DNA of 64,000 bases from Semisulcospira habei (GCA_036245525.1 BTPG01000006.1:77231764-77295763), one strand, 5' to 3'; counted from the stretch's first letter, positions 1-12,761 are shown. Translations and numbers: made by a program. The notes: generated by a model from the sequence alone, not told the origin.

Positions 1-2190
1 CCACCAGGCCCACCTAGCCCAGCCTTCCTGCCCTGTGAAGAAATCTGCTTTTCGCCTCATCTGCAGCAGTCTCCAGCTCAAGCTTAGAGAGCTCCAGAAC
101 GAGTGGTGGTCGAGACTGGCACAGAGGACCCAGCTTTGCGCTGACAACGGTGACTACAGGGGCTTCTATAAAGCACTGAAAGCAGTGTATGGCCCTAGGC
201 ACCTGGTACAAAGTCCCCTGCGAAGCGCCGATGGACAGGCACTCCTCACAGATAATACCTCCATCTTGAACCGCTGGTCAAAATATTTTCAGGACCTCTT
301 CGGCGCTGAGCGCACTGTTCAAGAAACAGTCATCCTCCAAATCCCACAGCTCCCACTAAAGGTTGAATTGGACGAACCGCCCACCGCCGAAGAGACCCTC
401 ACAGCCATCCACCAGCTCAAGAGTGGCAAAGCAGCAGGCACTGACGGAATCCCGCCAGAGATCTGGAAACATGGAGGCCCAGCACTGTACAACAAGCTCC
501 ATGACCTCTTTCTCTGCTGCTGGGAGAAAGGAACACTACCAAAGGATCTCCGTGATGCAGTCATCATCACCCTATACAAGAACAAAGGAGAGAAATCTGC
601 CTGCTCTAATTATCGTGGAATTACCCTGCTGTCCATTGCCGGGAAAATTCTCGCAAGGCTGCTCCTGAATCGGCTGGTACCTGCCATCGCTGAAGACCAC
701 CTCCCAGAGGGCCAATGTGGCTTCAGAGCCAACAGGAGTACCACCGACATGGTCTTTGTGCTGAGACAGCTTCAAGAGAAGTGCCGCGAGCAGAACAAAG
801 GGCTGTACGTAACGTTTGTCGACCTAACAAAAGCGTTCGACACTGTGAGCAGGCAAGGCATGTGGCAGATTCTGGAGCGACTTGGCTGTCCCCCAAAGTT
901 CCTAAGCATGATCGTCCAGCTCCACAAGGACCAGCAAGGCCAGGTTAGACTCAACAGTAACCTCTCAGAACCATTCCCCATTATCAACGGCGTGAAACAG
1001 GACTGCGTGCTGGCACCAACCCTCTTCACCATCTTCTTTAGCATGATGTTGAAGCAGGCCACAGTAGACCTCGACGAGGACGATGCAGTGTACATCAGGT
1101 ATCATCTCGATGGCAGTCTGTTCAACCTCAGACGACTGCAGGCCCACACCAAAACCCTAGACCAACTGATTCGTGAGCTGCTCTTTGCTGATGACGCTGC
1201 TCTTGTTGCACACAGAGAGAGAGCCTTGCAGCGCATCACATCCTGCTTTGCAGATGCTGCCCAGCTCTTTGGACTCGAGGTCAGTCTGAAAAAGACAGAG
1301 GTACTTCATCAGCCGGCACCCAAGGTAGAGCATTGCCCTCCCCACATCACCATCGGCGAGTCTGAACTGAAGTCAGTACACCAGTTTACCTACCTTGGCT
1401 GCATCATCACGTCAGATGCCAAGCTGGACAAGGAGCTTGACAGCAGGCTGGCAAAAGCGAACAGCGCTTTTGGGCGACTTTTCAAGCGGGTGTGGCACAA
1501 TCAACAGCTGAAAACAGGCACCAAGATCAGTGTGTACAGAGCTGTCGTCCTCACCACCCTGCTGTACGGTTCCGAGTCCTGGGCCCTCTACCGCAACCAA
1601 CTACGACTCCTCGAACGCTTTCACCAGCGCTGCCTGCGTACCATTCTCAGCATTCACTGGAGCGACTATGTCACCAACGTCGAGGTCCTTGAACAGGCAG
1701 AAACTACGAGCATCGAGGCTTTGTTGCTGCGGACACAGCTTCGCTGGGCGGGGCACGTCTCCAGGATGGAGGATCATCGCCTACCCAAGATCACTCTGTT
1801 CGGCGAGCTTGCTACTGGACACCGTGACAGAGGGGCACCAAAGAAGAGATACAAAGACGGTCTCAAGAAGTCACTTAGTGCCTGCCAAATCGACCACCGC
1901 CAGTGGCCTTCGCTTGCTGCGGACCGTGACACCTGGCGCTCCACCATCTACAAGGCAGCCGTCTCCTTTGAGGACTCTCGCAGAGCTAACCTTAAGGACA
2001 AACGGCTCAGGAGAAAAAAACAGAGTTGCCGTAACTCAGAACCCTGACCAGACCTTCCCCTGCAGCCACTGCGGTCGAACCTGCCTGTCCCGGATTGGCC
2101 TCCGCAGTCACGAAATGCCTGCAGACGACGTGGGCAAGCCCTATAGAATCTTCGTTCGCGAAGTCAAGCCAAGAGTGTGAGAGATAAAGA
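1..2190 (+). mobile_element. APE-type non-LTR retrotransposon (LINE), copy 1, 5' part outside window
   Basis: This is the 3' portion of a LINE that also occurs at 40942-43879; the two copies align along their whole shared length at well over 90% identity by eye. The copy enters the window in the middle of its reverse transcriptase ORF, so the endonuclease is not seen. It ends shortly after a shared CAAGCCAAGAG string with a short GA-rich tail and no poly(A). The clade is not assigned; the C-terminal zinc finger and the RWAGHVSRM-type tail are common in animal endonuclease/RT proteins. No target duplication can be tested because the 5' end lies outside the window. Confidence 0.9.
2..2150 (+). 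pseudogene. LINE reverse transcriptase, frameshifted near the 3' end
   Basis: The protein is a LINE reverse transcriptase that would copy the element RNA at a nicked chromosomal target. The reading frame is open from the first bases of the window to a stop at 2047. It has a KAAGTDGIPPE region, the LTKAFD box (DNA-binding aspartate) and the catalytic FADD box at 1184-1195, followed by the conserved GYGSESW/RWAGH type thumb region. Compared with copy 2, there is one extra A in an A-run near 2016-2022 that shifts the frame, and one A is missing near 2114, inside the C-terminal C2H2-like zinc finger. One residue of the box before FADD also differs (KQD instead of KQG near 1000). The copy is therefore probably dead, or the two indels are assembly errors. 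No in-window start codon is credible, since coding continues from upstream. Confidence 0.85.
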
Positions 2191-3072
2191 TTGTGGGAAC
2201 ATGGTAACATCATTAGTTGTCATAGTATTTTCTTCACTAATTTAATTATTTAAATGTGCTTAACTTCTTTATTATTCTAATTATTTATCCATCTTTGTCC
2301 ACAGTCAAAAACCTATTTTCTGTTAGGTAAAATCATGGATAATAAAAGTATTCTGTATCATATGTCAAATTAAGAGAATAGATTGTGAATACATAGAGGG
2401 TAATGTAGTGTAAACAATCAAAGAATTAGTTTACATGTTCGAGTGCGTTACTTTATACTCTCATTAAGCATGATTTTTTCTGAGTGCCTCAGTTTATTTA
2501 TACTCTCGTTAAAATGATTATGGTTTATCCGGTAAAATTTCTTTGCACATGCATGAGCCTAGGCCAAGATTTAAACCCAGCTCTTGTGCATTAAAAGCAA
2601 GTGCGTTGCCACTATCTCTTCACCTTGTAATTATTAACTATCATTCAATTGTAATACTAAGTACAGCTATGTACTAATAATGGGACAATTCACAAAAAAC
2701 ATACCTTGCAATAATCATTCTTTAGAACAGCATAGATCGCTTGACAAGTTTCAGGAATGATTTGGGAAGTAGTTGACAGACCAATTTGAAACTGAAATTG
2801 CAGGCTTCGGAAACTCTCACCTGTAACATTACAACACAAAGACATATTAATTGGACATCCTGCACATTACAGTACACTTTACTTTCTGCAGAATAGGACT
2901 GGGGCATCGAATGTATGTGTGTGTGTTTTAAACCAGATATTATAATATTATAGGGTTATTATTAGGTCATACTACTGGCCGAAGCCATACTGCAAATACT
3001 CTATCATTTATTTTTAAGACGCATGGACCACATTCCATTGTAATCATCAGTAAGTTACACTGATGCATTACT
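2191..3072. other. Intergenic, no gene seen
   Basis: The stretch is AT-rich, with no ORF longer than about 60 codons that looks coding and no clear repeat relation to the rest of the window. It ends at the target duplication of the SINE-like copy at 3084. Confidence 0.6.
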
Positions 3073-3083
3073 TACTATTTAGT

Positions 3084-3462
3084 TGATTGTACATTGCTTA
3101 ACGTCCCGACAGCAACAAGGCTTTCTCAGGACGTGCCTGCACTGCTTGTGAAAAAAAAAACTAAACAGAACATTGAATGTATGTCACCAGCCGGTCAAAT
3201 ACATTAAATAAACCTAAGACATGAGGCCTAAATAAAGCTAAGACCATTTAGCAACACACATCCAATATCAAGAGCTACAGGCAGTGCAGACAGTAGGGAG
3301 AGTTTTAAAAAGGCAAATACAGGTGAATGGACCAAGGGTAGACAGAAACACATGCCCCAGAATAGAGAGAAAAACTCACCCTGTGGGGCTGACCAGGGTG
3401 ACCCTGAGAACTAAAAAGTACCTAACCCCACCCAAGTCCCCCAGGGCAGACCCGGGTGGGGG
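3084..3462 (-). mobile_element. SINE-like retroelement (family A), full-length copy with target duplication
   Basis: The copy is 379 bp and is flanked by the direct repeat TACTATTTAGT at 3073-3083 and 3463-3473. That defines both ends and points to target-primed insertion. In its own orientation (minus strand) it begins with a CCCCCACCCGGGTC-like 5' end and finishes with a GACGTTAAGCAATGTACAATCAA-type tail; other copies extend this to (CAAT)n. I see no convincing tRNA A and B boxes, so it may derive from the 3' end of a LINE rather than from a tRNA. A short ORF of 62-67 codons on the opposite strand recurs in the copies only because the copies are alike. Confidence 0.85.
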
Positions 3463-3708
3463 TACTATTTAGTATAAGTATTTAGTATTAAATGTAACAT
3501 AATATGATCAGGCATATTTCACGTCGATATAATTTAGTTAATAATAATTTAGAACTATAAATGAATATATTAAAGCCGATAATTTAATTAATGTTAGGCC
3601 TAAATGAATAAATTAGCCTATTGTTATTATTAATATATTATTATATTACTTTAATTATAGACTAGTTATAAAGTATGCTAATAAACGTATAATAATAATA
3701 TAGTTTAC

Positions 3709-3949
3709 CTGTAGCAAGAAACCGCAAAGTTACTGCCAGACGTTCTGCAGATGAGATCGACTGTCTCGTATTCCGATCTTGCCGTGCAATAATTGGTTCA
3801 AGGAGCTTGACTAGCTCGTTGAATTGGTCCTCGTTCAGGCGCAAGTATGAGCGATAGTTCCATTCATCTTCTAGTCTAAGTTCAGTAAGAAGTCTATGAA
3901 AAAGGCCATGCTGTTGACGTCTTGCGATCCATGAACGCACCCACGCCAC
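3709..3949 (-). CDS. PIF/Harbinger (HARBI1-like) transposase, N-terminal exon
   Basis: The translated segment carries the pattern WxxRRxxHGxxHxLLxELRLEDxxxYxxYLRxNxxxFxxLxxLxxPxI, then an SPAERLAVTLRFLATG-type end. That is the start of HARBI1/PIF-type DDE nucleases, before the catalytic residues. The coding run stops exactly at a splice-donor-like ACAG/GTAAAC (exon end at 3709), so this looks like a first exon. The expected catalytic exon should lie at lower coordinates on this strand, but I see no continuation; the SINE-like copy and AT-rich sequence lie there. Upstream, an RRQQQ-type basic stretch is in another frame, so an indel near 3950 is possible. It is either a remnant transposon or an exon of a host-domesticated gene. 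Confidence 0.65.
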
Positions 3950-5639
3950 AATCTTTTCTCACGAATTTGTTGTTGGCGACGTTGAATCATCATGAAAAGT
4001 ATGAGACCTAGTGCAAAACGTTGATTACGATCAGGCGCCATCTTCAGATTTTGTTAACCTGTTGTCATGTTCATGGGGTGATGCCCCTTTGACCGAGTTG
4101 TGCCGAGTGTCGACGGAACAGCACGAAGTAGCTAAAGTTGGTGGCGTGTCGCTGGAAAGTCGTCCAAAATTAGTGAGCGTTCACATGGGCAATGTCTTGT
4201 TGGCCAATAATCGCCAGACAAAAATCATTGAGAAATCGGCCATGTGCCTTTAACAGTTCTTCATCGTTATTTTTGTTGTCACCTGCAATTAGCGTACCCG
4301 GTAGAACGAACCACATGCGGCAGAAAAAGAAATAAGAAAAAAACTATTTTCAAAACTAGAATTAATCACAAACACGATCCTTCTATGTTTCGTTTGGGAA
4401 AATGTAGTTTTTACACAAAACATAGCGACTGAACAAAGTGGCCATAATGCCACACAGCCATTGAGAAATACCCACAGCGCCATCAGCCATCCACGAGGAA
4501 CTACTGTTTAGTACGGTATACCATGTATGTCATAGACACTACTGTTGGCATCTTCATTAGACTAACTGTTGAACACTTTCAATCATTTCACATCTCTCGC
4601 CACACCACACATATCATGCATACATACCTCAGCATACGGTAAGAGTCCAGATATTTCAGTAACTGTTTTTATTTTCAATGCACTTATTGTGTGTATATCT
4701 GCTCACTGTAAGCCGGATCCATTAGCACTTGAAAATCATGTTGTTGTTTTTTTATTTAAAAAAGAAAGTGTTTACATACACTTATAAAGGCCCTCAAGTA
4801 CATGCACTACTTGGTGTTACAAACTGTAGGGCTGTTTGAAGGCTGTGAAAAGGCAACAGTAAAGTGACAGAGACACATAACTGTCTCCGAGTTATGCAAA
4901 CAGTCCAGCATTTGTTTAATAATTCAATCTGCAATTGATTAAGTGCACATTTTTAAGTTCAATTATATTGTCAAATATACAGATAATAAAAAAATATTAT
5001 TTGTGTAAATTAGTTGTACCTTCCGATGTCAAATCAGACCTTGTCATTCCATGCTATAAGGCACACTGAGATTCTGAGCTTCAAGTTTATTAAATTTGTT
5101 CCATGTCAACTTCTGATCTCCAACACATAACCAAGAAATTGGGAAAAGAAATAATTCCTTAAACACTATAAGATAGCTCTGTAATCTCACGTGCGCAGAA
5201 GTTACAGTACACAAGCAGTAAATTCATTTATTACGCTGAAATACTGTTACATGTACATGTGTATAAACATGACAATTATGTACGCACATACATCATGTGC
5301 TAAATTGTTATAAAGACAGACACATCCTATACTGTGCCAAAATAATAGGGCTATTAAGTTTTGAACATGAATGGTTCATAATTTACGAAATAAAATGAGT
5401 TACGCCACTGATTATCAACGGAACTGGCCTACACCATTGGTTTTGTTGTGTGAGTCACAAGTGAGATTGGGAGCAATGGGTATAGTGTTTGGGTCCTGTG
5501 GCAAGTCACTTTATGTGAAAGTCATTCATGTGTTGTTTTCGTTCATCTTGTGATAATCATGGTCACGTGTCCCATCATTATCACAATTTTCTGCTAATCA
5601 TCAACAAAGCAGAATTTCTATTGGAAGTAAAACAATCCT
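3950..5639. other. Intergenic, no gene seen
   Basis: Short ORFs exist (for example 4011-4253), but none shows a recognisable domain or codon pattern. The sequence is AT-rich and shows no obvious repeats. Confidence 0.55.
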
Positions 5640-6185
5640 AATTACATTCAGAATCACCATCCAACCCAGAGTCTGATCAGAAAATATGCAAAAATTGACA
5701 GAGTTAATGATGCAATGTGCTACAGCTGACAATTTTTTCACAAATCTCTTAACCGTCCATGACCCTTGACCTCTGTTAGGGGTCAACTTAATAAGTATGC
5801 CAAGAAAGGTTTTATCATCAGCTACCTTTATGCCAAACTCGACTGAAAAGTTTGCAAAAATGTTGACGAAAACTACAATTCTATTAAAAACTGGAATTTT
5901 CACACACTTGCCAACCTCGTGACCCTTGACCTTTCTAAGGAGTCATTCAAATTGACATGCAAAAAAGCCCTTACCATCAGGTATCTCAATACCAAGTTGG
6001 GTTTGAAGTTGAGAATAGTATTTGAGAAAAAACAGCTTTCTGTTTCTGGAAACCCCTCCCCCCTCCCCCCCCAAAGACCCTTGACCTTAGTGAGGGGAGT
6101 ACTAAATTAATATACAATTACATAGAAAGGCCTTTGAACCAAATGTGAATAAAAGTTGGCAAAACTTTGATAAGAACTACAATTC

Positions 6186-6231
<46 letters not shown>

Positions 6232-6620
6232 GGCATGTTTCACACATTGCCTACCACTTGTGACCCAGACTTTCCAGGGACTAAATTAATATGCATGGAA
6301 AGGTAAGACCCTGAGGTATCTCTGTAACAAATTTCGGTTTCAAGTTCAAAACAGCATTTCAAGAGAGAGACAATTTGTGTCAAAATATCGCTATTATGTA
6401 ACCCTTATCTGGACCCTTGGTGACCTTGACTTTTGAGAGAAGTCACTGTTTAGAAAGGTCTCACCACAATCTTTGGGCCAAGTTTGAAGTCTGCGACTTG
6501 AATAGTCTGTGAGAAAATGCCAGTGTTAAAATTGAGCACTGACAGCAGATGCCAGACAGATGATATATGGCCCATTACATGCTCACTTTCGCTATTGCAC
6601 GTGAGCCAAAAATGATGATT
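5640..6620 (+). repeat. TGACCTTGACC modular repeat, block 1
   Basis: Units of roughly 165-180 bp follow one another. Each has a GTGACCCTTGACCTTTC-type core, then a GGGGTCATCCAAATTAGTATGCAT-like stretch, GGTATCTCTGTACCAA, GGGTTTGAAGTTG, and GAATAGTATTTGAGAAA. The block closes with a distinct terminal segment (GTTAAAATT..., then ACTTTCGC..., then CACGTGAGCCAAAAA). The same terminal segment closes the other blocks in the window, so the modules belong to one composite repeat family with a fixed right end. A run of about 40 A lies inside at 6189-6229. Confidence 0.8.
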
Positions 6621-7189
6621 AGTTGCCAGTAAACTGCAACGTAACTATTTAACACTAGACAACCAGTTTTAACACTAGTACATGTGACCATGACTATCAT
6701 AACACAAACTTAAACAAAATGGAAACAATTTTCAATGAAATAACCTGCATGTGACTTTTACCATGGTTCCCCCCAAACCCATATTCATGGCTCCCAATCT
6801 GACCACTTGACCTGCACAACAAAAACAATGTTGTGAAAATATAAGCCAGTGTCATTGCTTATTCATAGCGTCAATTTGCCAATTTGAAAATTATCCGTGA
6901 TTAGAGGTGAATGAAGTCTGAACCCCCCCCCCCTCCCCCACCTTCTTTTGGGTGTTTTGTTGCACTGCATTCACGTACACAAAACACACGTATTTGGTTG
7001 CTTGTTTGTACATTGTTAGCCTCTCTACAGACCTGGTCGAAACACTGAATCACATGACTTCAATGATTGGCCAGAATGATAGAGGGTTTTCCCGTGCTAT
7101 GTTTAACAATTAACAAGAAAGGCAAAGCCATTATGACTCATGTGTATTACCGATTTACATATTTGTGACAAAGGCTGGCTTCTGCAGCA
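6621..7189. other. Intergenic spacer between modular repeat blocks
   Basis: There is no ORF of interest. A C-rich run lies near 6925-6940. Nothing else stands out. Confidence 0.5.
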
Positions 7190-8290
7190 GCAAAATCCAT
7201 GTTTTCTGAAAATGTAAACATTTTTCACACATCTGTCAACCCCCAGTGACCCTTGACCTTTGTGATGAGTCGACTAAAGTAGTACGCATAGGAAGGTCTT
7301 ATCATCAGCTGCAGCTATCTTTGTACTAAATGTGGCTGAAAATTTTGCAAAAATGTTGGTAATACCTACAATTATATCAAAAATCGGCATTTTACACACG
7401 TTTGTCGGCCTCTTGTGACCCTTAACCTTTCCAAGGGGTCATCCAGATTAGTATGCATTGATAGGTCTTACTATCAGGTATCTCTGTACCAAATTTGGGT
7501 TTGAAGTTGTGAATAGTATTTGAGAAAAACATTTCTTGTCAAAATATGGCTAATTTTTTTTTACCAATTTCCTCAGTTCTCGTGACCTTTTTGAGGGATC
7601 AACCAATTTAGTGTGCAAAGCAAGGTCTTCCTATCAGGTATCTCTGTAGCAAGGTTGGGTTTAAAGTTGTGAATAGTATTTGAGGAAAAACATCTTTTGT
7701 AAAAATATGGCTATTTCGGATCTATTTGCTGAGCCCTTCATGACCCTTGACCTTTCCGAGGGGTAATCCAAATTAGTATGCATAGATAGGTCTTACCATC
7801 AGGTATCTCTGTACCAAATGTGGGTTTGAAGTTGTGAATAGTATTTTAGAAAAAAACATCTCAAAATATGACTATTTTTCACCTATTTCATGAGCTCTTG
7901 TGACCCTTGACCTTTCCGAGGGATCAACCAAATTAGTATGCATAGAAAGGTTTAACTATCAGGTATCTTTGTATCAAGTTTGGGTTTGAATCTGGGAATA
8001 GTATATGAGAAAAAATAAATTATGTCAAAATATAGATATTATTGACATATTTCCTGATCCCCTGTGACCTTGACCTTTGTGAGAGTCACTCAAACTGGTA
8101 TGTTTAGAAATGTCTTGCCACAAAGTATCCTCGGGCCAAGTTTGAAGAATCTGGCTTGAATAATCTCCGAGTAAATGCCAACGTTAAAGTTTACCACGGA
8201 CGACGAGGACGGCGGAGGATGAACGACCACTGGCCCAAAACATATTATCACTTTTGCTTCGCATGTGAGCCAAAAAATGTCACTTTCCCT
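7190..8290 (+). repeat. TGACCTTGACC modular repeat, block 2
   Basis: This is the best-preserved block, with cores near 7250, 7416, 7575, 7740, 7900 and 8061, a period of about 160-175 bp. It ends with the shared terminal segment at about 8160-8280 (GACGACGAGGACGG..., then TTCGCATGTGAGCCAAAAAA). Each core contains TGACCTTGACC or a close variant, which in reverse reads TCAAGGTCA, the consensus half-site of SF-1/ERR-type nuclear receptors. Whether this has any regulatory meaning is unknown. Confidence 0.8.
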
Positions 8291-8689
8291 AGAAGTATGC
8301 GAGAACAAAGAATAACTGCAGGCAAAGTTTGACATAAACCATGACACACAATTTACAATGTTTTTATGAAACTGTCAAGTGGGGAAAGCAAAACGGCTAA
8401 AAATAGTTCCTCAGGGCTGAGGAAACTGCTCTGCATGAACACATGACTGCAGAGGGAATTCCATCCGGTGAAAGTTTATGCAAACTGCTTATTTTTTATG
8501 TGATAATGTTCATTGTTATTGTTTTCATATTTCACATGTTCACTATAAATAACTTCATTGACAAGTCATGTTTAAAAAATAAAATGCTGCACTTTTGACT
8601 TTTGGGGTCATATCAAAGGTCAACGTCCACCGACATTATTTGTCACTGAGTAAGCTGAGAAAGGGCATAGTTGTTTTGAAGCGAAGAAA

Positions 8690-8815
8690 TTAGGCTAGTA
8701 CACTGCTTAATGTCATGTCAAGAAATAGCCTTCCTCAGCACATGCCTGCCCTGCTTGTGAAAAAAAAAACCAAAACAGAGCACTGAATGTATTTAGCCAA
8801 CTGGTCTCAGAGTAA
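8690..8815 (-). repeat. SINE-like family A, degenerate 3' fragment
   Basis: The stretch resembles the 3' third of the 3084-3462 copy: a CACTGCTTAATGTCATGTCAAG-type end, CCTTCCTCAGCACATGCCTGCCCTGCTTGTG, an A-run and AACAGAGCACTGAATGTAT. Many substitutions indicate an older insertion. Boundaries are approximate. Confidence 0.6.
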
Positions 8816-10300
8816 GATATGCTTGGAACCCTGCACTTTCACCAACAAGCATGTGTGCCAGTATTTTCTCATCATCCGCCCAAATATTGAAAAGCAGGGG
8901 TATGGTGGGGACTGAGAGACACGAAGCTCAAAAGGTTATGGGTCATTTTGGAAAATGATACGCTAATAGTGCAGGGGGCATGCTAAAAATGAACCCTGCT
9001 TCATGCTAATTCACTAAACTCTTTTCAGACATAATTAATGTGAATGAACCCGGGGAAAGGGCAAAGGGCAAATTTGTGACAAAATGTTTCCTTTGTTTAG
9101 AACTTTAGTTTTCATCAGCGTGTTTGCAAACTTTTCAATCAAAAGTAACTCGTGATAAACACATTTTATACGTACTAATTTAGTTAGCCCTACATAAAGG
9201 TCAAGGATCGTGGTGGGGAGGGGTGTGACAAACAAGTTAAAAATTTATAATTCATTGCTTTTGTTAGGAGAAATATCAACCTTAACACTTCTTCATTTCT
9301 GTGACCTGTCCGAGAGACCCATGTCATAAAGTCAGGCTAATTATGTGGATTGGTCATACATGCGGCCAAATGGGCTTTGCTATTCTTATTTTGTTGTTGT
9401 GAGATTTCCTTTATAGTTCATAATTAATTTATGGCTGCTAACAGAGTACATCATGCATAGGAAACGAAGGACTGTAACACAGGCACAGGAGATCGTTGCG
9501 TAGTTGGTCACCTCTCAACATGGGTAGTAGTAAATAGCACCATGGTAGCTCACATCTGAGAAACAAACATGCCATCGAGTCATGTTATTTAGATGTTCCT
9601 ACACAAAAATACACAAAACATTGTCCATAAAAGTAGTAGTAGGAATTTCCTTTAGTTATTGCTCAACATTTTAATTTCTAAAAAGGTTGCATTTATGTCA
9701 CTCTCATGGGCGATGCATCCTGTTGCACATTCCATGATGTGAGATCGAAAATGCCACGTTGGGGATAGACAAAATGTTTGTTTGTTTTGTTTTCTAATGA
9801 TGGCTGAAAAGATTAGCTGATGATGATCAGAAACAACCTGTCTTGGAAATCTTCAAAGGTAGGACGTTTCTGTAGGAAAATCTAAATATAACATTAACTC
9901 AGCTGCACGTTGTATTCGTATCTGATCTACCTTGGTGCTATTTACAACTACTGTGGTTAAGAGGAGACCAACTAGTGAATTTCTCAATAATCATCCCATG
10001 CCTGTGGCTGTAATCCATCCCTCCATAGATCTGTATGTGCTTGACATAGTTCACGTGTTTGTCAGACTCTGGGTAACTTTGCACTGTCAGACACCACCAA
10101 CACCTGCCAAGAGAAAAAAAGGCATTCAGTCAAGAGATAGCACTTATATCACAATACGCACAACTTCTAACACAAAATCAACACCAGATGCTGCGTACCT
10201 ACCCCCTCATTCTTCACTGACCAACATCTGATTGACTTTACATAAGCTCACACTAACATTGTCAGATTGGTGCATAGGTTTTGCCTACAGAGTACAAAGA
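8816..10300. other. Intergenic, no gene seen
   Basis: There are no domain-bearing ORFs. Part of 8870-9000 resembles the short AATGGTGCAGGG / AAATGAACCCTG strings that recur near 14520-14920, so it is probably a decayed repeat. Confidence 0.45.
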
Positions 10301-10695
10301 TGAAAGTAATGACGGCTGCTTGGATAGTCTCCAAGAAAATGTCAACGTTTTAGTTTACTACGAACGACAGAACTCAAACAGACTAGTCCAGTACTAACTG
10401 TTGTAAACTAACTGTTGCTATCACACGTGAACCACAAATAATTTGGATTAACTATTTCCTGATTATCTGTGACCTTGAACTTCAAGAGAGGTCACTAACA
10501 TATTTATGTTTAGAAATGTCTTGCGCAAAGTATCATTGGGCCAACTTCTTTAAAATTTGGGCCAATGGCCTAGCAACAGAGTCAATGAATAGTGTTCGAG
10601 AAAATGCCAATGTTAAAATTTACCGTGCATGACAGTCGGACGACCATTGGCACATTATACACTTACTTTTTCTGGGGCACGTGTACCAGTGAACA
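10301..10695 (+). repeat. TGACCTTGACC modular repeat, block 3 (two terminal segments)
   Basis: One core lies near 10468 (TGTGACCTTGAACTTCAAGAG), with two copies of the family's right-end segment, near 10320-10445 and 10580-10690. The internal units are missing or decayed. Confidence 0.65.
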
Positions 10696-12532
10696 AGTTA
10701 TAAGTGTGATTTGACTGAAAAGTAAAAAAAAACAAACATAGGAACTCATAACACACAGCCACTGAATGTGTTATGTCTGATGCGTGACATATGCAACGTG
10801 CAGATCTCCCTAATAACACACTCTGCATGATGTGTATTCTGCGTCAATATCTGCAGCATGCACACTATTTGTAAAGTTTGACATAACAAGCTAGTGAAAG
10901 GATCAGCCTTATTAAGGCATAAATCTGCCCAACTGGTATCTACCTGACAGAAATCCACTGTCACAGGCTGTTACTTAGCTGGGTCGTAGTCGTAGTATGA
11001 TAAACACACCAGACGCACGCACGTAAGGTTCTTTTAAATAAACCTCATTCAGCTGCAACCCGTCACACGTGGCTTAAGGATGTAGACAATACTGGAGTAA
11101 CAGTTCCAACAATATTTTAATTCAGCGATGCGATCTCCTCATAATGCATTTCCAAATGCACCAACACTGATACAATGTCTCTTCTGCAAATGTCCACACT
11201 GGCGACACAAAGTTTCTCATACAACGTACACCACCGTTACGCTGCGTCTCTCACAATGTACACCCTATACGGGCCACGTACCTACGATAAACTGTGTGTC
11301 TCTACAACTGACAATTCAAGACAATGTATATACGTGGCTTACTAGCTACAACTTTTATTGTAAAACCACTTTCCTGAAAAATCTAATGAATTTATACAAC
11401 GCAACCAATCAGAACGGAACACGTTACTGAAACTCATAAATATTAATAAAAGAAGAAATTTCTCAAATAACTACTAGTAATGATCTACAAAATTCGACTG
11501 CTCATTTCAGCCCCAAATCCCAGTATGTAATGATATCACACAAAAATATGGCAAACCGTTTACGACTTTTCACAACACGCAAAGAACGGCCGCTAATTTC
11601 ACGTGCACAGTAAACAAACTATGACTAGCAGCTTTGCTACTGTGTTACAAAAAAGTTACTTTCTCTTTTGACGTCACATGTACGAGGTCACTAGACAGCG
11701 CGACCCTGAAACGAACAATCTGGTTCATTCTCATCTAATCTATGCAAAACAAAAATCGACCGCTCTTCTCCGTGCGACTTTTCTAGAAGCTTCCGGACTA
11801 AAATTAGCGTATCATAACAAAGCCAAAGTCGCTATCATGCACGAACGATAAAGAATCTCACTGAAAAGGTACCTGATACGTAACCATGACAGCTCAAATA
11901 AATATCGGATCGTTTCCTACGATTAACACATGCATGCTCTCACAGGACAACACAACCACAATCGTAACACAGGCATGAATCAACAGTTTTTCAATGCTGC
12001 TATTTCACTCTTATTTTGATGTAAACTACTCAGTGTGAATCTACAAAACATAACTTCCACCAAGTATTAATCCACACAGGCTTGACTCCATCCAACTAAA
12101 CACTCTGAACAGATGTAGAACAATTGTACACCGAGTTTATTCACACCTTGGTGAAGGCATTATGGTATGCTCTCTCACCCTCTGGTATATTCATGTTGGG
12201 TAGATTCATGTGGATATGTAGCAAAGTTGACCTCTCAGCATTATTGTCAGTGTCAGTGTACTGCTGGCAGGAATGTGCCTTCTTACAATATTTTAGTAAA
12301 ATATTTTGAAAAAATCTTAATTGGTCACGTGCAAAATAAATCAACTGGTATTGTCTCACTACTTACCAGATCTTAAAACACTGGTGGATTCATTTCTTTG
12401 CTGCAGCAACAAATTGAATCCAGTGTGTTTCAATTTCAATAAACAATCCTATTAGTTACACTCAATGAAAACCCAATAAAGCTCTCTAGTAAATCTTACC
12501 TGTACACAAGTGGTAAATCATCTCTTTAGCTT
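10696..12532. other. Intergenic, no gene seen
   Basis: Only short ORFs are present, without recognisable domains or splice context. No repeat family from elsewhere in the window was identified. Confidence 0.5.
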
Positions 12533-12741
12533 GTTTATTGTGGTGTATTTCAGTTTTGGGTGAGAGCCACATATCATCTGCCGCATTACTCTGCTGTCAG
12601 CAGGATGTGACGAGCAACCATGCCACATATTTATGAGTTATAAGTATGTGGCATGGTTGCTCGTCACATCCTGCTGACAGCAGAGTAATGCGGCAGATGA
12701 TATGTGGCTCTCACCCAAAACTGAAATACACCACAATAAAC
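12533..12741. repeat. Perfect 97-bp inverted repeat (hairpin)
   Basis: The arms 12533-12629 and 12645-12741 are exact reverse complements over all 97 bases (compared base by base by eye), separated by a 15-nt spacer. A transcript would fold into a long perfect hairpin. The arms do not match other sequence that I noticed in the window. A fold-back assembly or library artefact could give the same picture. Confidence 0.95.
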
Positions 12742-12761
12742 ATTAGCAGCTATGTATTAAC

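Noticed and set aside
3284..3472. Recurring ORF of 60-67 codons in the SINE-like copies
   Set aside because: It is antisense to the inferred element orientation and is shared only because the copies are nearly identical. No domain was seen.
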